Shown here one piece after another: positions 14,768-22,456 of a stretch of DNA of 39,243 nucleotides. The number at the start of each line of letters is the position of its first letter. Position 1 is the first letter of the stretch. The translations under genes were made by a program, and so were the position numbers. Source of the stretch: Streptomyces bambusae (GTDB lineage Bacteria > Actinomycetota > Actinomycetes > Streptomycetales > Streptomycetaceae); the NCBI RefSeq assembly GCF_020532645.1, contig NZ_JAJAUZ010000065.1:1-39243 (forward strand), in the 5' to 3' direction. The notes below the pieces were generated by a model that saw only the letters and a list, made by a program, of their open reading frames with translations, ran no database searches and was not told where the DNA came from.

Positions 14768-17700
14768 CCCACCGGATCCGCCGCCGAACCGTCACCCTCG
14801 TCAGCAGCGTCCTGCTCGTCCTCCAGTCGCTCGTGGTGCTCGGCCCCGGTGCCGCGCCCGCGTGGGCGGGTGACGACCGCCGGATCGCCAGCGGCAACAA
14901 CGAGCCGCACAACGCCACCGTCAATCCGCGCCGGCCGTCGCAGGTGGCGGTCATGCAGGGCTGCACCGTCCACATCGACCTGAACTGGGGCCGGGACGGT
15001 TTCCCGATCACCCGGACGTCCACCGTCGCGCCGTGCAACGGCGACCCGTCGCTGGCGTTCGACGCCGACGGGCGGCTGTTCGTCACCCACCTCTCCCGCG
15101 GCCTGAACACCAGCCCCAACCAGCTCGGCATCGGCGTCGCCCGGATCGCCGACACGACGACCACGGGCAACCAGACGTACACGCCGGTGCAGGTCAGCGC
15201 GAACGGCGCGGTCGACCACGACAAGCAGTGGCTGGTCGTGGACGCCAACCCGGTGAGCCCGTACGTGGGCAACCTGTACCTGGTGTGGACCGAGTTCAAC
15301 GGCGCCAACACCCGGATCCTGTTCTCGCGTTCGGTGAACGCCGGCACCACGTGGTCCGCCGCGGCGGCGCTGTCGGTGGCCGCCGAGGGGTTCGTGTGGC
15401 CCTCGCACGCGGCCGTCGCCCGCAACGGCGACCTGTACGTGGCGTACCACACGAACACGTGCGGGGCGGCGAACACGGGCACCGTGCAGCTGCTGCGCGA
15501 CGGCTCGGGCGGTGCGGACTTCGCGGCGGGCACGGTCCCGCAGAAGTCGGCGGCGTTCCCGGCCGGTCAGGCGACCGTGACCTGCAACGTGCAGTCCGGT
15601 ACGGCCACGATCCCCGGCACGGACTTCTGGCTCCAGGGTTCGGTGCAGCCGTGGATCCTGCCGGACCCGGCGCGCGCCGGGCACGTGTACGTGATCGGCA
15701 ACGACGACCCGGACAACGCGTTCGGCACCGGCGACGACGCCGATGTGGTGATCGCCCGGTCGACGGACAACGGCCTGTCGTTCACGCGGGGCCGGGTGGA
15801 CCACGGTCCGGGCCGTACGTTCGCCGTGATGCCGACCGCGCACATCGACCAGGACGGGAACATCGCCGTCACCTGGTACGACAACCGCAGCGGCCGCCGC
15901 AACGGCGGGAACAACTTCCTGCTGGAGGTGTACGGGACCGCGAGCCGGGACGGCGGGCAGACCTTCGCGGAGGACTTCCGGATCGGTGACGAGCCGTTCG
16001 ACCCGGACCTGAACGCCCCGTGCCGCTTCGACTGCGGGGCCGGTTCGACGAACCGGACGCTGCGGATCGGCGAGTACAACGGTGTGTGGGCGGTCGACGG
16101 CATCGGCTACGCGTCGTGGACGGGCAACCGGACACCGCCGACGGCGACCGCGCCGGCGCAGGGTGTGCAGGACACGTACTTCGACGTGTTCTCGCTGCTG
16201 GCGGCGTTCCCCGACGCGCACGAGCCGAACGAGTCGGCGGACCATGCGGTGGCGGCCGATCTCGGGTCGAACGAGCAGTTCAACCGGCGCGGCCTGACCC
16301 TGCATTCGGCCACGGACGTGGACTTCTTCCGGATCACGCCGCGGCACACCGGGCACGTGACGGCGGAGATCCGCTTCAACGAGGTGCTGGCGCCGCTCGC
16401 GGTGCGGGCGTACGACAAGTTCGGCAACCGGGTCGCGGCCGGCACGGTCAGCACCCGGGCGGGCACGTCCACCGGGCGGCTCGCCATCCCGGTCGTGCAG
16501 GACGAGACGTACCTGGTCGTGGTGAGCGCGGCGGCGGTGACCGATCCGACGCGGCCGGGCGACGCCTCGCCGACCGATCCGCCGCAGGGCTCGTACGACC
16601 TGGTGGTGGTGGGCAGGACGGCGCCGGAGCCGTTCGCGCTGGACCTGGCGCGCCAGTCGGACTCGGGCCGTTCGGACCGCGACGACGTCACCCGGATCGT
16701 CGGCCCGGACCTCCAACTGCGCGTGGACGACGCGGAGCTGCGGGCGGCGGGCGTCGCGTTCTCGCCGCAGAACGCGACGGCGACGCTCGCCGATGACGTG
16801 CCCGGTTTCAAGGTGGCCGTGGAGCGGGACGGCGAGCAGGTCGGTTTCGCCTCTCCGACGGCCCGGCCGGGTCTGTACGAGATCCGGCTGGACCCGGTGC
16901 TGCGGGAAGGTCCGAACCAGATCACGGCCGAGGTGGTGGTCGTCGACCCGTCGGACGACCCGCGGACCGGCGGTACCGGGCACGTGGTCGGCTCGGGTCC
17001 GGAGAGCGCGCACGCGCTGCTGGTCACTCTGGACACGACCGCCCCGGCGCGGCCGGCCACCGCCCCGGACCTGCTGGCGTCCAGCGACAGCGGCGGGGTG
17101 GACTCCGATGACGTCACCACACTGGTGAAGCCGGCCTTCCAGGGCTCGGCGGTCGAACCGAACGCGCTGGTGCGGCTGCTGGCCACACCGGCGGGCGGCA
17201 CGGCGACCGTGGTCGGCAAGGACGTCGTCACCCCGGCCGGGGAGTACGAGGTCGTCAGCTCGGCGCTGCGGGACGGCCGGTACGGGGTCGCGGTGCTGCT
17301 GGAGGACCTGGCGGGCAACGTCAGCGCGTCCTCGGCGGCGCTGCCGGTGACCATCGCCCACCAGTCGCTGACCCTCACCGGGGCCACGGCCGATGTGGTG
17401 GCGGACCTCGCGGAGGGCCGGGTCACCGGCTTCCCGGGCGTTCCGGGCGGGGTCGTCGGCATCCAGGGGATCCCGGTGGTCAACCTGGACGCGGCGGGCC
17501 ACGGCGCGTCGGTGCGGGGCGGCTCGGCCGACGACCGGCTGACGTTCACCCCGACCGCGGTGCAGAGCGGCCGGCTGACCCGGGCGGACTCGGCGCAGGT
17601 GCTGAACTTCTCCCACGTCACCGGTGAGGTGGGGATCGCGACCTTCGGCGGCGACGACGAGGTCACGATCGTCGGCACCACGCGGGGTGACGTGATCCGC

Positions 17701-18150
17701 GGCGTGGTGGACACGTTCACGACGCTGCACGTCGGCGCTCTGCCGCTGGTGCGGACCCCGTCCACGAAGGTGAACCTGCTGGGGCTGCGGATCGCGACCG
17801 CGCAGGCGGAGCGGATCGGCGTCCTCGCCCGCGGCGGCCAGGACAAGGTCGAGTTCCTCGTGAAGGACTCCGTGAGTGCCCACCTGTCGGTGCACGGCGG
17901 CCCGCCGACGGGCGTCCGCCCGGAGAAGGGCGACTCGCTCCTCGTGTACGCCACGTCCCCGCGGGCCGTGGTGAAGACGGACCGCCCCGAGCACTCCACC
18001 AGCGGCGCGATCTACGTCGCCTACCCGGAGACCACGAAGCACCAGACCCGCATCGACTTCACCCACACCGAATCCACCGACACCTCCACCCACCCCCCGA
18101 AGCCGAAAACCCCGAAGAACCCCGCGAAGAACCCCCCGAAGAAGCCCTGA
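14761..18150 (+). CDS. Large secreted beta-propeller protein with PPC and Ig-like domains
   Basis: The 1129-residue protein has a Sec signal peptide (basic RIRRR, hydrophobic VSSVLLVLQSLVVLG, site near APAWA at residue 36). Residues of about 40-470 form a sialidase-like propeller with Asp-box-type repeats: SRSVNAGTTWS, ARSTDNGLSF, SRDGGQTF. Next is a pre-peptidase C-like domain (HEPNESADHAVAADLG ... DVDFFRITP), then Ig-like segments opened by related phrases (QSDSGRSDRDDVT and SSDSGGVDSDDVT), a beta-rich region, and a Pro/Lys tail (PPKPKTPKNPAKNPPKKP). I see no sialidase catalytic Arg/Tyr set that I can assign, so a glycan-binding or structural role is as likely as hydrolysis. No sorting signal is visible, so it is probably released. 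It is a single gene between hairpins. Confidence 0.8.
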   Translation: MLTHRIRRRTVTLVSSVLLVLQSLVVLGPGAAPAWAGDDRRIASGNNEPHNATVNPRRPSQVAVMQGCTVHIDLNWGRDGFPITRTSTVAPCNGDPSLAFDADGRLFVTHLSRGLNTSPNQLGIGVARIADTTTTGNQTYTPVQVSANGAVDHDKQWLVVDANPVSPYVGNLYLVWTEFNGANTRILFSRSVNAGTTWSAAAALSVAAEGFVWPSHAAVARNGDLYVAYHTNTCGAANTGTVQLLRDGSGGADFAAGTVPQKSAAFPAGQATVTCNVQSGTATIPGTDFWLQGSVQPWILPDPARAGHVYVIGNDDPDNAFGTGDDADVVIARSTDNGLSFTRGRVDHGPGRTFAVMPTAHIDQDGNIAVTWYDNRSGRRNGGNNFLLEVYGTASRDGGQTFAEDFRIGDEPFDPDLNAPCRFDCGAGSTNRTLRIGEYNGVWAVDGIGYASWTGNRTPPTATAPAQGVQDTYFDVFSLLAAFPDAHEPNESADHAVAADLGSNEQFNRRGLTLHSATDVDFFRITPRHTGHVTAEIRFNEVLAPLAVRAYDKFGNRVAAGTVSTRAGTSTGRLAIPVVQDETYLVVVSAAAVTDPTRPGDASPTDPPQGSYDLVVVGRTAPEPFALDLARQSDSGRSDRDDVTRIVGPDLQLRVDDAELRAAGVAFSPQNATATLADDVPGFKVAVERDGEQVGFASPTARPGLYEIRLDPVLREGPNQITAEVVVVDPSDDPRTGGTGHVVGSGPESAHALLVTLDTTAPARPATAPDLLASSDSGGVDSDDVTTLVKPAFQGSAVEPNALVRLLATPAGGTATVVGKDVVTPAGEYEVVSSALRDGRYGVAVLLEDLAGNVSASSAALPVTIAHQSLTLTGATADVVADLAEGRVTGFPGVPGGVVGIQGIPVVNLDAAGHGASVRGGSADDRLTFTPTAVQSGRLTRADSAQVLNFSHVTGEVGIATFGGDDEVTIVGTTRGDVIRGVVDTFTTLHVGALPLVRTPSTKVNLLGLRIATAQAERIGVLARGGQDKVEFLVKDSVSAHLSVHGGPPTGVRPEKGDSLLVYATSPRAVVKTDRPEHSTSGAIYVAYPETTKHQTRIDFTHTESTDTSTHPPKPKTPKNPAKNPPKKP

Positions 18151-18163
18151 CCCCTCACACCCC

Positions 18164-18205
18164 CGGAAGGCCCCGACCGCACCACGTGCCGGGCGGGGCC
18201 TTCCG
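18164..18205 (+). terminator. Hairpin terminator after the large secreted protein gene
   Basis: CGGAAGGCCCCG (18164-18175) pairs perfectly with CGGGGCCTTCCG (18194-18205). It lies 14 bp after the stop codon. Confidence 0.85.
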
Positions 18206-18296
18206 CGTTCCCCCGAACGGCCCGATTCCCGGGGTGGGGGGCGGGTAGGGGACGGCGCGTCCGGTTGGTCGTGGGGGGTGTGGAGCGGAGGTTCCG

Positions 18297-19112
18297 GTGG
18301 CTGTGATGCGTGGGCCGTATAGGCCCGGGACGCCCTGTTGGGTGGATCTGATGGTGGGTGATCAGCAGGCCGCGCTGGATTTCTACGGTGGGCTGTTCGG
18401 GTGGCAGGCGGAGGTGGGGCCGCCCGAGCAGGCCGGGTACTCCGTGTGTCGGCTGGCCGGGCAGCCGGTCGCCGGGATCATGGGCGCGATCAACGCGGAC
18501 GGTACGCCGATGGACCCGGTGCCGCCGGCGGCCTGGACGACGTACTTCGCCACCGAGGACGCGGCGGCGGCCGTGGCGGCGGGCGGTGCGGCGGGCGGGC
18601 AGACCGTGGTGGAGACGATGGACGTCATGGACCTCGGGAAGATGGCCGTGCTCGCCGACCCGACGGGCGCGGTGTTCGGCGTGTGGGAGCCCGGCACGTT
18701 CCCCGGCGCGGGGGTCGTGAACGAGGACAACGCGGTGATCTGGAACGAGCTGGCGACCACTGACACCAAGGCGGCCGCCGCCTACTACGAGGCCGTGGTG
18801 CCCGTCACCGGCCGGCCGTCCGAGATCCCGGGCGTCACCGGGTACACGGAGCTGGTCGTCAACGGGCGGGCGGTGGCCGGGGTGATGGGCCTGGACCAGC
18901 ACCCCACCGGCACGCCGCCGCACTGGATGACGTACTTCCACGTGGACGACGTGGACCGGGTGCAGGCGGCCGCCAAGCAGGCCGGCGGGCGGGTGCTGGC
19001 GCCCGCGTTCGAGATGCCGGTCGGGCGGATGGCGGTGCTCGCCGACCCGCAGGGCGCGGTGTTCGCCGTGATCCGGAGCGTGGAGGACCCGCAGGAGCCG
19101 GACCCGGCGTGA
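18297..19112 (+). CDS. Two-domain VOC (glyoxalase-like) family protein
   Basis: The 271-residue protein is a tandem of two VOC modules of about 125 residues. The first opens TPCWVDLMVGDQQAALDFYGGLFGW and closes ADPTGAVFGVWEPG; the second opens NEDNAVIWNELATTDTKAAAAYYEAV and closes ADPQGAVFAVIRS. The pattern and length match actinobacterial proteins of the 27-kDa antigen (Cfp30B)/hydroxylase type. VOC folds bind metals or hydrophobic ligands; the ligand here is unknown. The GTG at 18297 follows GCGGAGG at a good distance. It is a single gene with a hairpin after the stop. Confidence 0.9.
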   Translation: MAVMRGPYRPGTPCWVDLMVGDQQAALDFYGGLFGWQAEVGPPEQAGYSVCRLAGQPVAGIMGAINADGTPMDPVPPAAWTTYFATEDAAAAVAAGGAAGGQTVVETMDVMDLGKMAVLADPTGAVFGVWEPGTFPGAGVVNEDNAVIWNELATTDTKAAAAYYEAVVPVTGRPSEIPGVTGYTELVVNGRAVAGVMGLDQHPTGTPPHWMTYFHVDDVDRVQAAAKQAGGRVLAPAFEMPVGRMAVLADPQGAVFAVIRSVEDPQEPDPA

Positions 19113-19118
19113 GCGCGG

Positions 19119-19153
19119 CGCCGTGGGGCCCGGCCGGTCCGGGTCCCACGGCG
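19119..19153. terminator. Hairpin between VOC gene and VCBS fragment
   Basis: GCCGTGGG (19120-19127) pairs with CCCACGGC (19145-19152), extended inward by GCCCGG and CCGGGT. It lies between two convergent reading frames. Confidence 0.7.
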
Positions 19154-19164
19154 GGCCGGCCGGT

Positions 19165-19623
19165 TCAGGCCAGGCTGTTGAACCTGCCGCCCTCGCCCGC
19201 GTGGAGCGGCGTCGTCCGGCGGCTGAACGGGGCGGTGGCCGTGCCCGTCGAGCGGTACACGGAGGTGCCGGACGGGACGTACGCGATCAGGTCGGGCCGT
19301 CCGTCGCCGGTGACGTCCCCGGCGCCCACGAGCTGCGAAGTGGTGTCGAGGCCCGTCACGTCCGTGCCGACGCGCACCACGGAGCCGTCGGAGAACCGGT
19401 GCCACTCCAGCACGGCCGGACCGGTGTCACCCGGTCGGGTGGTCAGGTAGCCGGTGTCGCCGACGCTGACGACGTCGGCGTCCATCGGCAGGTTCACCGC
19501 GGCCGCCCCGGCAGCGGTGGCGGCCGGGGCCGTGCGCGCGGCGGGCCCGTCGGTGCGCACCGGCCCGTCGGTGCGCACCGGCCCGTCAGACTCCCGCGGC
19601 GGGACGGCGGTTGTGCGCGGCAC
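19165..19623 (-). pseudogene. Orphan FG-GAP/VCBS repeat tail, probable gene remnant
   Basis: The frame encodes LVGAGDVTGDGRPDLIAYVPSG, a textbook FG-GAP/VCBS calcium-binding blade, inside about 100 residues of beta-rich sequence. These blades normally come in sevens at the C-terminus of a secreted enzyme. Here only about one and a half are present, with no signal peptide. The first 45 residues are Pro/Thr/Ala-rich with an 18-bp direct repeat (GPVRTD twice). The best start is the GTG at 19623, but no ribosome-binding site supports it, and the open frame runs on antisense to other genes. I think this is the tail of a deleted secreted protein; a small intact gene is possible. Confidence 0.55.
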
Positions 19624-19706
19624 GGGTGTGGTTCGGTTCCGGTGGATCCCGCCGGAGCGCGCGACCGGTGAACGGAAGGCGTGCGGACGCCGTCCGGGCA
19701 CGGGTC

Positions 19707-20434
19707 TCACCCGGCCGGTGCCGCCAGTGTCACGGACTGCCCCGACCGCCGCAGCAAGTCCGCCACGAACCCGCCCGCCTTGAGCTCCTCCACGAACGCC
19801 CGCAGGTGGGCGACCGTCGCCGGTTTCCGGTCCCGGGTGGTGCCCACCGCCTGCCGGATCTGCATGAACGCCTCGCCGATCAGCCGCACTCCGTCGTGGG
19901 CGGCGGCGTACGCGGTCACCGGCTGCCGGATCCCGGCCCCCGCCTCCAGCCCCCGCTCGCGGAACACGTCCACGCCCTCCGCCCCGCGCACCACCTCCGC
20001 GTGCGCCAACTCCCGTGTGAGGAAGAGGTCGTACGCGGACCCCTCCTTGACCCCGATCCGGACGCCGGCCGTGTCCACCTCGGCCACGGTGGTCAGCGGC
20101 GAGGCTTCGGGGACCACGTACACGCCCTCGATCAGCACGTACGGCGCGGTGAACGCCACCTCCGCCTCCCGCACGGGGTCCACGGCGAGGAAGCAGATGT
20201 CGGCGTCGCCGCCGGCCATGGCCCGGTACGACTTCCGGGCGGCGTCGAAGCACCGGAACTCCACGGGCAGGCCGAGCCGGGCGGCGAGTTCCCGTGCGAT
20301 GTCCACGGTGATCCCGGCGGGTGCGTCGGGCGTGCCCTGGGCGAGCACGGGGTTGCCGAGGTTGACCGAGGCGCGCAGCACGCCGGTGGTGCCAGGTCCT
20401 CGATGATGTCCGCTGCGATGTGTCCGTTCCCCAT
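19707..20434 (-). pseudogene. Family 3 solute-binding protein, apparently frameshifted near its start
   Basis: From about 20390 down the frame encodes a periplasmic-binding-protein type II domain: TGVLRASVNLGNPVLAQG, then GITVDIARELAARLGLPVEFRCFDAARKSY, then DADICFLAVDPVREAEVAFTAPYVLIEGVYVV, which fits the polar amino acid-binding family. The natural start, ATG at 20434 (MGNGHIAADIIEDLAP), is in another frame. One extra base in the ACCACC stretch near 20385-20391 would join the two into EDLAPTGVLRASVNLGNP, the usual start of these signal-less proteins. So this is a one-base deletion or a sequencing error. A GTG inside GVLRASV could start a shortened product. There is no signal peptide and no transporter gene nearby. 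Confidence 0.8.
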
Positions 20435-20547
20435 GCGGCGAAGCGTAGGGCAGGGTCCGCCGGGCGGAACTGCGGGCGCGGAGTTGTGCCATGCTGCCCA
20501 CCGAAAGCCCTCAGCGGGGCCGGCAACCGACCCCGAAGGGGACCGCC

Positions 20548-21087
20548 GTGCGGACCGACGTCACCCTCCACCCCCTCGACGAGGCCCGGCTCCGGGCCCT
20601 GCTGGCCGCGGCCGTCGCCGACGCGGACCCGCGCGAGGTCATGCCGCCGGTCGACGGCCCGCCCGGCTGGACGCAGGCACGGCAGGACGCGTTCCTGGCC
20701 TTCCACCGGTCGCGGGCGCTCGCCGCGGAGCCGGTGGAGGTGACGTACACGATCGACGTCGGGGGCGTGGTGTCCGGCGCGGCCCGGCTGTGCCCCCTCG
20801 ACGAGCCGCTCGGCACGGTCGAGGCGGGTGTGTGGATCGGCCGCAGCCAGCGCGGCGCCGGCGTCGGCGGCGCGGTCCTTCAGCGCATGATCGGCCTGGC
20901 CCGCACCGCCGGTTTCGGTGCGCTCCACATCAGCACCAAGCCGGAGAACACGGCCGTCCTCCGCCTCCTCGACGGCCTCGGCGCGGTGGCCGTCCGCGAG
21001 GGGGACAGCGTCACCAGCTGGATCGACCTGGTCGAGGACACGTCGACGGACGTCCTGGTGGACGTGGCGGAGGGACCCCGGTCCTGA
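20548..21087 (+). CDS. GNAT family N-acetyltransferase
   Basis: The 179-residue protein has the GNAT core: VEVTYTIDVGGVVSGAARLCPL, then EAGVWIGRSQRGAGVGGAVLQRMIGLAR, whose QRGAGVGG is the acetyl-CoA motif A (R/Q-x-x-G-x-G/A), and TKPENTAVLRLLDGLGA as motif B. It resembles RimJ/RimL-type enzymes in size. The GTG at 20548 (MRTDVTLHPL) follows GAAGGGGA; the longer reading frame from 20491 is unlikely. The substrate is unknown. It is divergent from the damaged binding-protein gene and ends in a hairpin shared with the DUF1876 gene. Confidence 0.86.
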   Translation: MRTDVTLHPLDEARLRALLAAAVADADPREVMPPVDGPPGWTQARQDAFLAFHRSRALAAEPVEVTYTIDVGGVVSGAARLCPLDEPLGTVEAGVWIGRSQRGAGVGGAVLQRMIGLARTAGFGALHISTKPENTAVLRLLDGLGAVAVREGDSVTSWIDLVEDTSTDVLVDVAEGPRS

Positions 21088-21096
21088 CCGGGGTCC
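21073..21096. terminator. Compact hairpin overlapping the GNAT stop codon
   Basis: GGACCCCGGT (21073-21082) pairs perfectly with ACCGGGGTCC (21087-21096) around CCTG. The GNAT stop codon lies in the loop and 3' arm. The convergent DUF1876 gene ends 8 bp away. Confidence 0.75.
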
Positions 21097-21103
21097 CCGG
21101 GAC

Positions 21104-21376
21104 TCACCTGTTGATCGGATACGAGTGGCGGCCGGTCGCCTCGTCGATCTCGCTGTGCGCCTTGCTCAGCAGCTGCGAGGCCATGTCCATGAGCGCACGG
21201 GCGCCCGCGATCTCCTCGCCGACCCGCAGCTGATCCGGGTCGGAGGGGTGCCGCAGGGCGTATCCGCGGCCCTTCAGTTCCGTGCCGTCGGCCAGTCTGA
21301 CCAGGCATGCCGCACTGGTCCGGTGGCCCTCGTCCTCGAATTCACACTCGACGTGCCATCCCACGTGCGTGGACAT
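21104..21376 (-). CDS. DUF1876 small protein
   Basis: The 90-residue protein fits the DUF1876 family, small actinobacterial proteins with a dsRBD-like fold: VGWHVECEFEDEGHRTSAACLVRLADGTELKG, then HPSDPDQLRVGEEIAGARALMDMASQLLSKAHSEID. Family proteins are about 90 residues, so it is complete. Function is unknown. The ATG at 21376 has an unusually strong ribosome-binding site (see separate entry), which suggests high expression. It is followed by a shared hairpin and is not clearly in an operon with the hydrolase upstream (73-bp gap). Confidence 0.9.
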   Translation of the reverse strand: MSTHVGWHVECEFEDEGHRTSAACLVRLADGTELKGRGYALRHPSDPDQLRVGEEIAGARALMDMASQLLSKAHSEIDEATGRHSYPINR

Positions 21377-21380
21377 CGTG

Positions 21381-21390
21381 GATCACCTCC
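21381..21390 (-). promoter_or_regulatory. Maximal Shine-Dalgarno of the DUF1876 gene
   Basis: Read on the minus strand the sequence is GGAGGTGATC, a 10-base exact complement of the 16S rRNA 3' end (GATCACCTCC). It ends 4 bases before the ATG. Few Streptomyces genes have such a long match. Confidence 0.75.
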
Positions 21391-21449
21391 GGAGGTCGCC
21401 CTCTTCCTTCCAGGGTGCGCCCGCCGGGCCCGCCCCGCGCGCCGGCGGC

Positions 21450-22145
21450 TCAGCCCCAGGCCGGGACCCCCGCCCCTGCCCGGGCGCCGGCCTCCAGCAG
21501 GATCTCCAGGAGTTCCTCCGGCCGGTCCCGCATCACGTCGTGGCCCGAGTCCAGGGCGTGGGCGACCCAGGACGGGTCCGCCGACAGCCGCTCGTACACC
21601 GGGCCGAAAGGCGAGACCTCGCCCCAACCTTCGGCGTACACGAAGGTCCGGGACGCGGCCGGCGGGCCCTGGAGGCGTACGGCCTGCATGAGGGAGGCCA
21701 GCGGGTGGGCGGTGGCCCGCGGGTCGAAGAACGGCAGCGGCTCGCTGGCGTAGCCGCCGGCCGCGGTGCCCTCCAGGTACCACTCGCGCTGGTGGCGGTC
21801 GACGAGCGACCAGCAGGAGTCCCCGTTCTCCGGCACCAGCGCGTCCACGTACACCAGCCCGGCCACCCGGTCCGGGGCGCGGTCCGCGGCACCGGTGATG
21901 ACCATGCCGCCGTAGCTGTGGCCGACGAGCACCACGTCGGTGAGGTCCTCGTCGGCGAGCAGGCCGAGGACGTCGTCGATGTGGGTGTCGAGGTTCACGG
22001 AGGCGGTCAGCAGGTGCTTGCGCGCGCCGATGCCGGTCAGCGTGAGCGGGTAGGCCTCGTGGCCCGCGCGGCGCAGGGCGCGGGCCATCGGCTCGAAGGT
22101 CCAGGCGCCGTGCCAGGCGCCGGGGACGAGTACGTACGTGGTCAT
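21450..22145 (-). CDS. Alpha/beta hydrolase
   Basis: The 231-residue protein has the start TTYVLVPGAWHGAWTFEPMA, with the HGAW oxyanion region, the nucleophile elbow GHSYGG (Ser near residue 98), and a C-terminal ALDSGHDVMRDRPEEL with the catalytic His. This is the salicylate esterase/hydroxynitrile lyase-like group of alpha/beta hydrolases. The real substrate is unknown. Its ATG overlaps the stop codon of an upstream dehydrogenase fragment in an ATGA sequence, so its translation may have depended on that gene. Confidence 0.88.
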   Translation of the reverse strand: MTTYVLVPGAWHGAWTFEPMARALRRAGHEAYPLTLTGIGARKHLLTASVNLDTHIDDVLGLLADEDLTDVVLVGHSYGGMVITGAADRAPDRVAGLVYVDALVPENGDSCWSLVDRHQREWYLEGTAAGGYASEPLPFFDPRATAHPLASLMQAVRLQGPPAASRTFVYAEGWGEVSPFGPVYERLSADPSWVAHALDSGHDVMRDRPEELLEILLEAGARAGAGVPAWG

Positions 22146-22346
22146 CGGGTGGTCCCCTTCTCGGTGACGTCCTTCGCGACGGTCGGGACCAGCTTTCCGG
22201 AGGCCCGTCGAGTGTCGATCGACTCGTGTGCCCGGGCCGCCTCCGCGGTCGGGAACACGGCGCGCAATCCGTCCCGTTCGGCCACCTCGGCGAGGTACGC
22301 CGCGACGGGCGAGGCCCGTGGGAAGACCGGTCCGCCGGGACGCGGG
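22142..22346 (-). pseudogene. C-terminal remnant of a zinc-type (MDR) alcohol dehydrogenase/quinone oxidoreductase
   Basis: On the minus strand this frame reads RPGGPVFPRASPVAAYLAEV and on through GLRAVFPTAEAARAHESIDT to ASGKLVPTVAKDVTEK. This matches the end of medium-chain dehydrogenases, where the last helix (AEAHR-like) is followed by GKLVLTV. Only about 65 residues remain and no start, GxGxxG or metal site is seen. Further upstream (22356-22415) a different frame reads RAANVARYAVLVDRRT before a TGA, perhaps another broken piece. The 311-bp gap up to hemB holds nothing else I can support. The fragment's stop overlaps the hydrolase start. Confidence 0.6.
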
Positions 22347-22456
22347 CGGGGCCGATCACGTACGCCGGTCGACCAGGACGGCGTACCGGGCGACGTTCGC
22401 CGCCCGGTACGCCTGAGGGGGTCTGCGGGGTCTGCGGGATCGGGCCGGCCGGCGGC

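Noticed and set aside
14665..18093. 1142-codon minus-strand frame opposite the large secreted protein
   Set aside because: Composition is Arg/His/Val-rich shadow sequence and the plus strand has signal peptide and domains.
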